Of a stretch of DNA of 16,379 nucleotides, positions 1 to 6,997 are shown in pieces. Made by a program: the position numbers and the translations under genes. The stretch lies in NCBI GenBank assembly GCA_023392515.1, contig JAEVYX010000006.1:1-16379 (forward strand), given 5' to 3'. Under the pieces are notes generated by a model. That model was not told the DNA's origin and ran no database searches. It saw only the letters and a list, made by a program, of their open reading frames with translations. Each line of letters opens with the position of its first letter. Positions within the stretch are counted from its first letter, which is position 1. Origin of the DNA: Bacillota bacterium. Lineage in GTDB: Bacteria; Bacillota; Clostridia; Christensenellales; Aristaeellaceae.

Positions 1-179
1 TTTTCTACATTGAGTTTTCCAACCATAAGGCAGCGGATGCCATTGCCGAAGAAACAGGCGCCAAAACGCTCCTGTTCCATTCCTGCCATAATGTTTCCCC
101 TCAGGATATGGAAAATGGCGCTACATATCTGACGCTGATGACGCAAAACGTCCAAGCCTTGAAGGAGGCATTGAACTAA
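1..179 (+). CDS. znuA: Zinc/metal ABC transporter substrate-binding protein, C-terminal end (partial)
   Basis: This is the 3' end of a gene that starts upstream of the window. Reading from base 3 gives 58 residues ending in TAA at 177-179. The segment contains AIAEETGAKTLLFHSCHNVS followed by a short tail with ENGATYL and NVQALKEALN. This matches the C-terminal lobe of cluster A-I (ZnuA/AdcA-type) binding proteins, where the last helices pack behind the metal site. In the family this protein captures Zn2+ or Mn2+ outside the cell and delivers it to the ZnuB permease. The end sits one base before the ATG of the ATPase gene, and the GGAGG at 163-167 inside the coding sequence serves as that gene's ribosome binding site. 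The metal-binding histidines of the N-terminal lobe are outside the window, so the metal is inferred from the family only. Confidence 0.85.
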   Translation, partial: FYIEFSNHKAADAIAEETGAKTLLFHSCHNVSPQDMENGATYLTLMTQNVQALKEALN

Positions 180-180
180 G

Positions 181-882
181 ATGGCGCTCATCACCTGTCA
201 AAATGTCGCCTTTGCCTACGAGGGGCATACGGTTGTATCCGGCACGAGCTTTTCGGTAAACAGCGGGGATTATCTGTGCATCGTAGGTGAAAACGGTTCG
301 GGGAAATCCACCTTGATAAAAGGGCTGCTTGGACTTATGCCTCCCAGTAAAGGCAGCATTTTGACGGGGGATGGGCTCAAAAAAACCGAAATCGGTTATT
401 TACCACAGCAAAGTGCCGCTCAAAGGGATTTTCCGGCCTCCGTGTGGGAGGTGGTGCTGTCCGGCTGCAAAAGCCGCAGCCCATTCCTCCTGCGCAAAGA
501 AAAGGACCGGGCGCTTGCGCAAATGAAGCGGATGAATATTGAAACCATGAAAAACCGGTGCTACAGGGAACTGTCGGGCGGCCAGCAGCAGCGCGTGCTG
601 CTGGCAAGGGCCCTATGCGCCACAGAAAAGCTGCTTTTGCTGGATGAGCCTGTGGCGGGCCTGGACCCCGTGGTCACCAAGGAAATGTACCGTCTTATTT
701 TTGAATTAAACAAAAACCATGGAATTACGGTCATCATGATCTCCCACGATATCTTTGCTGCGACGCAATTTGCCAGCCACATCCTGCATTTGCAAAAGGA
801 GCCGCTGTTTTTCGGCTCCACCTCTGAGTATGTGAATAGTCCCTTGGGCAGTCGCTTCATGGGGGGGGAACAAAATGCTTGA
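181..882 (+). CDS. znuC: Zinc/metal ABC transporter ATP-binding protein
   Basis: This 233-residue ABC ATPase energises metal import on the cytoplasmic face of the membrane. All nucleotide-binding motifs are intact: Walker A GENGSGKST (residues 36-44), Q-loop in LPQQ (74-77), signature LSGGQQQR (131-138), Walker B LLLLDEP (151-157), D-loop GLDP (160-163) and the switch histidine in ISHD (189). Length and motif spacing fit the ZnuC/AdcC/MntB group. The ATG follows the binding-protein stop by one base and has a GGAGG about 13 bases upstream. The 3' end overlaps the permease gene by 8 bp, so the two are translationally coupled. A run of eight G (861-868) lies in the last codons and doubles as the permease's Shine-Dalgarno. 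Zinc rather than manganese is inferred from the operon partners, not proven. Confidence 0.93.
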   Translation: MALITCQNVAFAYEGHTVVSGTSFSVNSGDYLCIVGENGSGKSTLIKGLLGLMPPSKGSILTGDGLKKTEIGYLPQQSAAQRDFPASVWEVVLSGCKSRSPFLLRKEKDRALAQMKRMNIETMKNRCYRELSGGQQQRVLLARALCATEKLLLLDEPVAGLDPVVTKEMYRLIFELNKNHGITVIMISHDIFAATQFASHILHLQKEPLFFGSTSEYVNSPLGSRFMGGEQNA

Positions 883-1702
883 TGTTTTGCGGGAGATGCT
901 TTCCTACAGCTTTATGGTGCGGGCGCTTATTGTTGGGTTTCTGGTATCGTTATGCGCATCCCTGCTGGGCGTCAGCCTGGTACTGAAACGCTATGCCATG
1001 ATAGGCGATGGGCTGTCCCATGTGGGCTTTGGCGCTTTGGCGATTGCCACTGCCCTGGGGCTTGCGCCCCTGGAGGTGACTATCCCCGTGGTGGTAGTGG
1101 CCGCCTTCCTGCTGCTGCGCTTAAGCGAGAATAGCAAAATCAAGGGCGATGCTGCCATTGCCATGATTTCTACAGGCTCCCTGGCGCTGGGCGTGATCGT
1201 CCTGGCTTTGAGCACCGGCATGAACACGGATGTGTGCAATTACCTTTTTGGCAGCATCCTGGTGATGAGCAGAAGTGATGTGACGCTCAGCATCATCCTT
1301 GCCATCATCGTGCTTGTGCTGTATCTTGTGTTTTACCGTAAGCTCTTTGCCGTCACCTTTGACGAGACCTTCGCCAGGGCTACAGGCACCAATACCAATA
1401 TATACAACATGCTCATTGCTTTTTTAACTGCCATCACCATCGTATTGGGTATGCGGATGATGGGTGCCATGCTGATTTCCAGCCTGGTCATCTTTCCAGC
1501 TCTCACTGCCATGCGGCTGTGCAAGCGGTTTAAAACCGTAACCGTCTGTGCGGCCATCGTTTCCGTCTCCTGCTTTGCGTTGGGCATGGTGGCCTCCTAC
1601 CTTCTGGCCACCCCGGCGGGAGCTAGTGTGGTGGTTGTCAATATCGCCGTTTTTCTATGCTTTACCCTGATTGCCAGGCTGAAAGGAAGGATTTTAAAAT
1701 GA
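875..1702 (+). CDS. znuB: Zinc/metal ABC transporter permease, ABC-3 family
   Basis: A 275-residue integral membrane permease of the ABC-3 family (ZnuB/AdcB/MntC type). Almost the whole chain is hydrophobic, with about eight or nine predicted transmembrane segments. The N-terminal GDGLSHVGFGALAIA and the later MMGAMLISSLVIFPALTAMRL are family hallmarks; the latter is the loop that couples to the ATPase. The ATG at 875 lies inside the end of znuC and is preceded by the G8 tract with a six-base spacer. The last codon and stop overlap the next gene's start (ATGA, 1699-1702). With the binding protein and ATPase it forms a complete high-affinity divalent metal importer, most likely for Zn2+. Confidence 0.92.
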   Translation: MLDVLREMLSYSFMVRALIVGFLVSLCASLLGVSLVLKRYAMIGDGLSHVGFGALAIATALGLAPLEVTIPVVVVAAFLLLRLSENSKIKGDAAIAMISTGSLALGVIVLALSTGMNTDVCNYLFGSILVMSRSDVTLSIILAIIVLVLYLVFYRKLFAVTFDETFARATGTNTNIYNMLIAFLTAITIVLGMRMMGAMLISSLVIFPALTAMRLCKRFKTVTVCAAIVSVSCFALGMVASYLLATPAGASVVVVNIAVFLCFTLIARLKGRILK

Positions 1703-2151
1703 AAAAGGTAGCATTCCTTTTACTTGCGCTAACGCTCCTTTGTGCCTGCGCACCCGTCCGTACCGAGGAAGCGGAGATCATTCCCGATGTGAGCATCAAG
1801 GAAAAGATGTTCATCGCGCAATGCAACGAAATTTACCTGAACGCAGATGACTATTTGGGAAAGGCCATCGAGCTGGAAGGACTCATGAGCAGCTATACGG
1901 ATGAAAGCACAAACACGACCTATTATATGGTGATGCGCCTGGGCCCCGGCTGCTGCGGCAATGACGGCACCGCGGGCTTTGAGGTAATCTGGCCGGAGGA
2001 AAATGTTCAGCAGTATCCGGCAGATAACGAATGGGTGCGAGCGCTGGGCAGGCTTGAGCGCTACACGGAGGGGGAATCCACATACCTGCGGCTGGTGCTT
2101 GTAAGCCTGGATGTATTGGAGGAAAGAGGCGAGGAGTTCGTAAGTCAGTAG
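1699..2151 (+). CDS. Small lipoprotein with Cys-Cys motif, YcgQ/TIGR03943 C-terminal-like (DUF1980-like)
   Basis: A 150-residue predicted lipoprotein, the last gene of the metal operon. The start at 1699 is chosen because AGGAAGG (1684-1690) lies eight bases upstream, it overlaps the znuB stop as ATGA, and it places a classic lipoprotein signal at the N-terminus. An upstream in-frame ATG at 1657 would add 14 residues and bury that signal. The signal is MKK, a hydrophobic core, then LCAC, with Cys17 as the lipidated residue. The mature part reads YLGKAIELEGLMSSY, then RLGPGCCGNDGTAGFEVIWP, then WVRALGRLERY. This pattern (GK-V-EGF, a CC-D motif, then W-V-GTL) resembles the C-terminal domain of YcgQ/TIGR03943 proteins, which I expect to be OB-like and which travel with a permease partner. 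A role in handling or sensing metal at the cell surface is an inference from the operon and the adjacent cysteines. The biochemical function is unknown. Confidence 0.75.
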   Translation: MKKVAFLLLALTLLCACAPVRTEEAEIIPDVSIKEKMFIAQCNEIYLNADDYLGKAIELEGLMSSYTDESTNTTYYMVMRLGPGCCGNDGTAGFEVIWPEENVQQYPADNEWVRALGRLERYTEGESTYLRLVLVSLDVLEERGEEFVSQ

Positions 2152-2182
2152 CCCGCCTGTATACGTTAACTTATGTCGGGGA

Positions 2183-2953
2183 TTATTTATGCGCCTGTTC
2201 TGCAGGCTTTTTCCCCATCCTAAGAAACCTGTTTGCAACCAGAATCGAAAAAATGTACCAAGGGATCAGGGAAAAAAGGGAAAAGACCAGCCCTAGCGTC
2301 CCGGCCGTTGATGGTACCATCATCAATATTCCCGAGATCAGGCCAATCAGTGCGGTTTTCTTTGTGAATACCGCGCTTTTTTGCATTACAAGCGCAATCA
2401 GGATCAAAGCAATGCCGTTCAAAACATAGTAAATGTCAAAGGCCGTTCCTTGCCATTCCAGCAGCATGGCCTGGCCGGCTATCAAAAGCATGGCTTTTTC
2501 CGCCTCGGTACCCGCTGCAAAGTAAAGCTTGCTCAACCCAAGCATCTCAAAGGACTTGTTGGATGCAAGGTACGCTGCTATGCCCAGAAATCCCAGCAGC
2601 ATTGCAACCGTCATCAGACTTTCATTTTTGGGTTTGAGCGCTGCATAGAACCCCAGATACAGAATTGCCACCAGCACATTGTTGATGATATACAGCATGT
2701 CCTGATGGATAAGCCCCATCAGCCAATTGCTTTGATACAACAGGAACCATTCTTTGGCCGAGGAAGGAATAGGAAAAATGGAAAACACGGCAATCTGTAT
2801 GGGGATCAACACAAGCATAGCGATGGCGGCAAAACCGGCGATTTGATAAAGCTGTCCCCACTTTTGAATATTTGCCTCCATACTTTCCTGTCCCTGGGCT
2901 ATTCCGCATAAGGATGACACACTGAACGCCTCTTTTTTTGCTTTTTGCATCAT
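2183..2953 (-). CDS. DUF4386-like integral membrane protein
   Basis: A 256-residue multi-pass membrane protein of unknown function. About six hydrophobic segments are visible, beginning with IAGFAAIAMLVLIPIQIAVF and ending with a long hydrophobic stretch before a short basic tail (MGKKPAEQAHK). The layout of an initial helix, a loop with FLLYQSNWLMGL, then paired helices resembles the DUF4386 family. The start is uncertain. A GGAG lies seven bases before the ATG at 2953, which I use. The ATG at 2950 is also possible. An ATG at 2881 (GGAAAG upstream) would give 232 residues beginning just before the first helix and would suit the family better. Reading further upstream to 3211 is open but crosses the promoter and is unlikely to be coding. 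The gene converges on the zinc operon and follows galM on the same strand but has its own promoter. No link to either neighbour is evident. Confidence 0.75.
   Translation of the reverse strand: MMQKAKKEAFSVSSLCGIAQGQESMEANIQKWGQLYQIAGFAAIAMLVLIPIQIAVFSIFPIPSSAKEWFLLYQSNWLMGLIHQDMLYIINNVLVAILYLGFYAALKPKNESLMTVAMLLGFLGIAAYLASNKSFEMLGLSKLYFAAGTEAEKAMLLIAGQAMLLEWQGTAFDIYYVLNGIALILIALVMQKSAVFTKKTALIGLISGILMMVPSTAGTLGLVFSLFSLIPWYIFSILVANRFLRMGKKPAEQAHK
2193..2212 (+). terminator. Possible weak terminator of the zinc operon
   Basis: A hairpin GCCTG-TTCTG-CAGGC is followed by TTTTT on the + strand, 41 bases after the lipoprotein stop. It lies inside the last codons of the convergent membrane-protein gene, so it would be an economical overlapping terminator. 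The stem is only five pairs, so the call is tentative. Confidence 0.4.
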
Positions 2954-3000
2954 GAGCATTCTCCGTTTTCTTTTATTTTTCCATATTCTTATATAATGAC

Positions 3001-3029
3001 ATCTTATCATGCTGATATGATACACACAA
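3001..3029 (-). promoter_or_regulatory. Probable promoter of the DUF4386-like gene, with inverted repeat in the spacer
   Basis: On the minus strand a -35 TTGTGT (3024-3029) is separated by 17 bases from an extended -10, TGA-TAAGAT (hexamer 3001-3006). The expected transcription start is near 2994, about 40 bases before the gene. The spacer contains an inverted repeat TATCAT-N6-ATGATA (3005-3022), which could be a repressor site. Apart from this and the weak hairpin at 3174-3206, I see nothing else in the 261-base gap between the two minus-strand genes. Confidence 0.5.
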
Positions 3030-3173
3030 CTGAATTCTTGAAAAGCAAGCCCATGACGGCGAAATTTAACCGATAAAAACAGGGCTGCCCCGTTATGCGG
3101 CGGTGCAGCACGGGAAGATACAAAAAACTGGATAACCTTGGCAATCGGAGGGGATAGTCTATACCGAAGGGTG

Positions 3174-3206
3174 AAAAAGGCAAATCCGGCCGCAACAGCT
3201 ATTGCC
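3174..3206 (-). terminator. Possible weak terminator after galM
   Basis: Just past the galM stop on the minus strand, GGCAA and TTGCC can pair across an 18-base loop, followed by TTTTTC. The stem is short and the loop long, so this is only a candidate. Confidence 0.25.
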
Positions 3207-3214
3207 TGCACCTG

Positions 3215-4219
3215 TTATACGCAGTCAAAAGCGTAGCGAATAAATCGTTCCCGCACCTGCCCCGGATGAAGCACCAGACCGGGAAGTGTAAATGCATTGG
3301 GCAATTCCTGGGCCTCCAAAGCCAAAGCACAGGAGGATGCGGCGGGAACGCCATGCTTCATCACCGTGCTTCCGTCAAGGAATCCTCCGGAATAAAAGAC
3401 CAGCGAAGGGTAGTCGGTATAAAGCTGTAGCCTTCGCCCGCTTGCGGGCTCATACAGCGTTGCGGCGGGGTTTTTGCCGCTTAGGATATAGGCGTTGTTA
3501 TACCCTCTCGCAATTGAAAATTGCGGGTGGTCAGGCGTTTTGCTCGTTTGCTGTGATATACTGCAGGATGTTTGAAAATCAAACGGGGTGCCTTTGACAC
3601 CGTGTGTTTCTACAGGGAGATGTTCCCTGCCGTTGAAATACACCTGATCGGCGTCAATCTGCAATAGATGATCCATGGCAGATGCGGTAAAATCGCCGCT
3701 CAGGTTCCAATAGGCATGGTTTGATAGGCTGACATAGGTGGGCTTGTCGGTGACCGTGCGATAACGGATGGTTAGGGAGTTGTCATCATCAAGGGTATAG
3801 GTCACAAAAAATGTCCGGTTGCCGGGGTACCCGTCCTGCCCGTCTTTCACGGCAGCGTAAAGGGTAAGGGAGGTTTCGCGGGATGCGCGTACCGGCGGCT
3901 TGAATTCCCACTGTACAAAGGACAAATTGCCGCTCCCGCCATGCAGATGGTTCCCTCCGTCGTTTTGTGTAAGTGCGTATTCCTTCCCATCAATGGTGAG
4001 TCTGCCGCCCGCAATTCTTCCTGCACAGGGGGCCAGCGTTGCGCCTGCATAGCTGCCGTCTGCCCGAGGGCCCTCGGGCCGAATGGAGCATAGAGCAATA
4101 TTCAGAAATTTTCCAGAACGGTCGCATACGCTCACTTCCTTCAGCGCCGCCCCGACTGGATCAATGGATATTTGCATGCCTCGGCTGTTTTCCAGGATTA
4201 TTGGTAAAATTGTCTGCAA
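3215..4219 (-). CDS. galM: Aldose 1-epimerase (galactose mutarotase family)
   Basis: GalM interconverts the alpha and beta anomers of free aldoses in the cytoplasm. I place the start at TTG 4219 because GAGG lies eight bases upstream and the resulting 334 residues match the usual length and N-terminus of the family. The first in-frame ATG upstream (4366) would add a basic 49-residue stretch foreign to the family; the ATG at 4177 would remove the first strand. Residue numbers from this TTG track Lactococcus GalM closely: His93 in NHLHGG, the catalytic His168 in NHAYWNL, and the catalytic Glu302 in LALEAQELPNAF. The substrate-binding aspartate of the family (about Asp243) appears here as Asn241, in GYNNAYIL. 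The gene lies back to back with the sugar importer, which fits delivery of the correct anomer of imported sugar, for example arabinose, galactose or xylose. The sugar itself cannot be read from the sequence. Confidence 0.88.
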   Translation of the reverse strand: MQTILPIILENSRGMQISIDPVGAALKEVSVCDRSGKFLNIALCSIRPEGPRADGSYAGATLAPCAGRIAGGRLTIDGKEYALTQNDGGNHLHGGSGNLSFVQWEFKPPVRASRETSLTLYAAVKDGQDGYPGNRTFFVTYTLDDDNSLTIRYRTVTDKPTYVSLSNHAYWNLSGDFTASAMDHLLQIDADQVYFNGREHLPVETHGVKGTPFDFQTSCSISQQTSKTPDHPQFSIARGYNNAYILSGKNPAATLYEPASGRRLQLYTDYPSLVFYSGGFLDGSTVMKHGVPAASSCALALEAQELPNAFTLPGLVLHPGQVRERFIRYAFDCV

Positions 4220-4288
4220 TTTTAAGACCTCTTTCAGGAGGGCGCTTTGAAGGAAACGGCGTAAAAGGGGTACCCTCACTTTCTTTTC

Positions 4289-4294
4289 ATTATA
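4289..4294 (-). promoter_or_regulatory. Possible -10 element for galM
   Basis: A perfect TATAAT on the minus strand lies 70 bases upstream of the TTG start of galM. No good -35 is seen at 16-18 bases, so an activator may be needed or the match may be chance in an AT-rich stretch. Confidence 0.3.
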
Positions 4295-4388
4295 TTTAAG
4301 GAAAGTTTTATCGTATATAGGATGGCGCAAATAGCGCAAGATTTGAATATGAATCAGCAATTTCATGTAAGAATTTTCGGCATGAACA

Positions 4389-4397
4389 TGCTATACT
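4389..4397 (+). promoter_or_regulatory. Probable promoter (extended -10) for the sugar importer operon
   Basis: TGC-TATACT is a good extended -10 element 79 bases before the importer ATG. The -35 position is poor, as is common for extended -10 or activator-dependent promoters. A perfect palindrome GCATGAACATGC (4380-4391) overlaps the upstream half of the element and could be an operator. A second palindrome, GCATATATGC (4421-4430), is centred 40 bases further downstream in the 5' leader. Confidence 0.5.
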
Positions 4398-4424
4398 CTG
4401 TTTAAGTAACGCAGACAGACGCAT

Positions 4425-4435
4425 ATATGCCGATG
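4425..4435 (+). promoter_or_regulatory. Shared 11-mer, copy 1 (leader of importer ATPase gene)
   Basis: ATATGCCGATG occurs here in the leader of the first importer gene and again at 6998-7008 just before the binding-protein gene. It overlaps the palindrome GCATATATGC (4421-4430). It may be a protein-binding or RNA element that co-regulates both genes. No function is shown by the sequence alone. Confidence 0.3.
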
Positions 4436-4475
4436 AAGGCTTTATGATACAGCGCATGAAGGGAGCCAGTCACGA

Positions 4476-5993
4476 ATGGGAAATACCTTGGAGTTTCGCC
4501 ATATCACGAAATATTTCCCTGGCGTAAAAGCGCTGGATGATGTGAGCTTTATTGCGTATAGCGGGGAAGTGCTTGCCTTCCTGGGGGAAAATGGCGCCGG
4601 TAAATCCACCCTGCTAAAAACGCTCAACGGCGATTATCAGCCCAGCTCCGGCGAATACCGGCTAAACGGTGTGGAAACGCACTTTCGCAATCCTCATGAA
4701 GCCATTGAGGCGGGGGTCAGCGTCATCTATCAGGAGCGTCAAATCCTGATGGAATTGTCTGTGGCGGAAAACATCTATTTGGGGCGTATGCCCTCAAGCC
4801 GCCTGGGCGTGATCAATACACGCAAGGCAAACGAGATGGCTGCCGCCATCATTGCGGATTTCGGCCTGCCGATCAAGCCTGCCGATAAGGTAAAGGACTT
4901 AAGCATCGCCTATCAGCAGATGGTTGAAATCATGAAGGCGTACAGCCGTGACAACCTGAAGGTGATCTGCTTTGATGAGCCGACGGCAAGCCTCAGCGAT
5001 TCTGAAATTGAGAGCTTGTTTGCCATCATCCGCAAGCTAAAAAGCGAAGGAAAGATTATCATCTATGTATCCCACCGTATGAGCGAGATCCGCGAAATCA
5101 CCGACAAGGTAGCCATTTTTAAGGATGGCCGGTATGTGGATACGGTGGTCACCGGGGATGTGACCGAAAAAGAAATGATCCGTATGATGGTCGGCCGCGA
5201 CCTTGGCGATATTTACAATAACCTGGACAGGGACAAGAAGATCGGCGATGTGCTGCTGGAAGCGCGCCACATCTCATCTCATTATGTAGAGGATGTATCC
5301 TTTACCCTACGCCGGGGGGAGGTTCTTGGATTTTCCGGCCTGGTAGGCGCGGGGCGTACCGAAACCATGCGCGCCATCATCGGGGCCGATAAGCTGCTGG
5401 AAGGCGAAGTGCTGCTGGAAGGCAAAAAGATTGTCTGCCACAGTCCCCACGACGCTATGCAAAAAGGGATCGTGCTTGTCCCGGAAGACCGCAAAACCCA
5501 GGGAATTCTGGCCAACCTGGACGTGCGGGACAATATCAATATTTCCTTGCTGGATCAGCATTCCAACCGCCTGGGTGTACTGGATACAAAGGCCGAGGAA
5601 GAAAACGCGATAAAAGGCATCAAGGATTTCAGCATCCGCACCCCGTCTCCGGATAAAAAGATAGTGGAGTTGTCCGGCGGCAATCAGCAAAAGTGTATTG
5701 TTGCCCGCTGGATGTGTACAAACCCCAAGGTGCTGATTCTGGATGAGCCCACCAAGGGCATTGACGTAGGGGCCAAGTCCGAATTTTACCGCATGATCTG
5801 TCAGTTTGCCAAAGAGGGCTTGGGCGTGATCCTGATTTCATCCGAGCTTCCCGAGGTTATCGGGCTGGCAGACAGGATCATCGTCATGCGCGCCCGCAAA
5901 ATTGCCGGGGAAGTCATGCGCGAGGAAGCCACGGAAGACAGGCTTCTGGCATTGGGCATGATGGAGACCGAAGCTGACAAAACGGAGGAATGA
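4476..5993 (+). CDS. araG: Sugar ABC transporter ATP-binding protein, AraG-like
   Basis: A 505-residue tandem ABC ATPase of the CUT2 sugar importer class (RbsA/MglA/AraG). The first domain has Walker A GENGAGKST (37-45), a degenerate signature LSIAYQQ (142-148), Walker B VICFDEPT (163-170) and switch His200. The second domain has the altered Walker A GLVGAGRTE (288-296, Arg for Lys, normal for this class), signature LSGGNQQK (399-406) and Walker B VLILDEPT (419-426). Segments such as MVGRDLGDIY (238-247), FAIIRKLKSEGKIIIYVSHR and GLVPEDRK-type PEDRK are close to E. coli AraG, which favours arabinose-type specificity over ribose. Start: ATG at 4476 with GGGAG ten bases upstream. It is the first gene of a G-H-F operon and its stop precedes the permease start by two bases. 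Ribose, galactose or xylose specificity remains possible. Confidence 0.88.
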   Translation: MGNTLEFRHITKYFPGVKALDDVSFIAYSGEVLAFLGENGAGKSTLLKTLNGDYQPSSGEYRLNGVETHFRNPHEAIEAGVSVIYQERQILMELSVAENIYLGRMPSSRLGVINTRKANEMAAAIIADFGLPIKPADKVKDLSIAYQQMVEIMKAYSRDNLKVICFDEPTASLSDSEIESLFAIIRKLKSEGKIIIYVSHRMSEIREITDKVAIFKDGRYVDTVVTGDVTEKEMIRMMVGRDLGDIYNNLDRDKKIGDVLLEARHISSHYVEDVSFTLRRGEVLGFSGLVGAGRTETMRAIIGADKLLEGEVLLEGKKIVCHSPHDAMQKGIVLVPEDRKTQGILANLDVRDNINISLLDQHSNRLGVLDTKAEEENAIKGIKDFSIRTPSPDKKIVELSGGNQQKCIVARWMCTNPKVLILDEPTKGIDVGAKSEFYRMICQFAKEGLGVILISSELPEVIGLADRIIVMRARKIAGEVMREEATEDRLLALGMMETEADKTEE

Positions 5994-5995
5994 GC

Positions 5996-6976
5996 ATGAA
6001 AAGCAAGCTCAAACGGACGATCGGCGGTGACAAGCTGATATTGCTGGGCGCAACCGTTGTGGTATTTGCCCTGTTTACCGCACTTAACAAAAACTTTTTA
6101 AGCAGCACAAATATCATCAATATTCTGGTTGCCTCCTCTCTGGTCGGCTTGGTGGCCATCGGGCACACATATCTGATCATTGCGGGGCAAAACGACCTGT
6201 CCCCGGGTTCCCTGGCTGCTTTCTCCGGCGTTCTGGCCGCGCTGCTTGTCAGCACGGGTATGAACATGTATCTGGCTTTTATCGTTACCATAGCGGCAGG
6301 GGCACTGGTGGGCGTTTTCAATGCCTTTATGGTGAACCGGATTAAGCTTCAGGCTTTCATCGCAACCCTGGTTACCCAATCTATCGTTCGGGGCTTCGCA
6401 TATATCCTGTGCAACGGCAAGCCTGTCGCCATCAGCGATAAAGCGTTTATTGCCATCGGGAAAGCAAGATTTCTGGAGCTGCCCTTCTCCGTCTGGCTGA
6501 TGATTATTGCCTTTGTGATCTTTGGCTTCATCCTGGCCAAAACGAAGTTCGGCCGCAGCATCTATGCCATTGGCGGAAACCAGGATGCGGCCCGGCTTGC
6601 AGGCCTCAATCCCCAGCGGATCGTGCTTGCGACCTTCATTATGATGGGCGTCATGTGTGCTATCGGCGGCATCGTGTTCGCGGCCCGCATGAACTCCGGT
6701 CAGCCTGCCGCAAACGTCAACCTGGAGTTTGACGCCATAACTGCTGTTATCTTGGGCGGCGTCTCCTTTACCGGCGGCGTGGGCACCATGGGCGGCACCA
6801 TCCTGGGTGTGTTCCTGATCCAGGCATTCAACACCGGCCTTACCATGGTCAACGTCCCCTCCTTCTGGCAGTATGTCGCAAAAGGCGCGCTGCTGCTCTT
6901 TGCCCTCACCTCTGACTATATCCGCAAGCAGAACCGTGCCCGCCAATTGCTGGAAGCAAGCAAAAAGAATGGTTGA
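5996..6976 (+). CDS. araH: Sugar ABC transporter permease, AraH-like
   Basis: A 326-residue CUT2 family permease (BPD_transp_2) with about ten hydrophobic segments. The region QSIVRGFAYILCNGKPVAIS and, further on, GRSIYAIGGNQDAARLAG and RMNSGQP line up with E. coli AraH, and the loop AIGGN-AARLAG is the family's ATPase-coupling motif. Start choice: the ATG at 5990 overlaps the araG stop, but GGAGG (5984-5988) is only one base before it. The ATG at 5996 has a seven-base spacer and begins MKSKLKRTIGG, so I use it. The permease forms the membrane channel for the sugar captured by the binding protein encoded 70 bases downstream. Confidence 0.9.
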   Translation: MKSKLKRTIGGDKLILLGATVVVFALFTALNKNFLSSTNIINILVASSLVGLVAIGHTYLIIAGQNDLSPGSLAAFSGVLAALLVSTGMNMYLAFIVTIAAGALVGVFNAFMVNRIKLQAFIATLVTQSIVRGFAYILCNGKPVAISDKAFIAIGKARFLELPFSVWLMIIAFVIFGFILAKTKFGRSIYAIGGNQDAARLAGLNPQRIVLATFIMMGVMCAIGGIVFAARMNSGQPAANVNLEFDAITAVILGGVSFTGGVGTMGGTILGVFLIQAFNTGLTMVNVPSFWQYVAKGALLLFALTSDYIRKQNRARQLLEASKKNG

Positions 6977-6997
6977 TCAGCCGTTAACTTATTGAAA

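Noticed and set aside
1657..1698. Upstream ATG at 1657 for the metal-operon lipoprotein
   Set aside because: It would add 14 polar residues before the signal peptide and has no ribosome binding site, while 1699 has both AGGAAGG and a proper lipoprotein signal.
2954..3211. N-terminal extension of the DUF4386-like protein (open reading on the minus strand up to 3211)
   Set aside because: The stretch contains the likely promoter (3001-3029), has mixed basic and Pro-rich composition with no family match, and a ribosome binding site lies before the ATG at 2953.
4316..4341. GCGCAAATAGCGC as a terminator or operator in the galM-importer gap
   Set aside because: The stem is only four pairs with no T-run, and it fits better as chance sequence or a loose direct repeat of TTGCGC on the minus strand.
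6098..6946. 282-codon open frame on the minus strand across the permease gene
   Set aside because: It is antisense to a clear AraH-like gene, rich in Gly, Asp and His from reversed hydrophobic codons, and has no recognisable domain.
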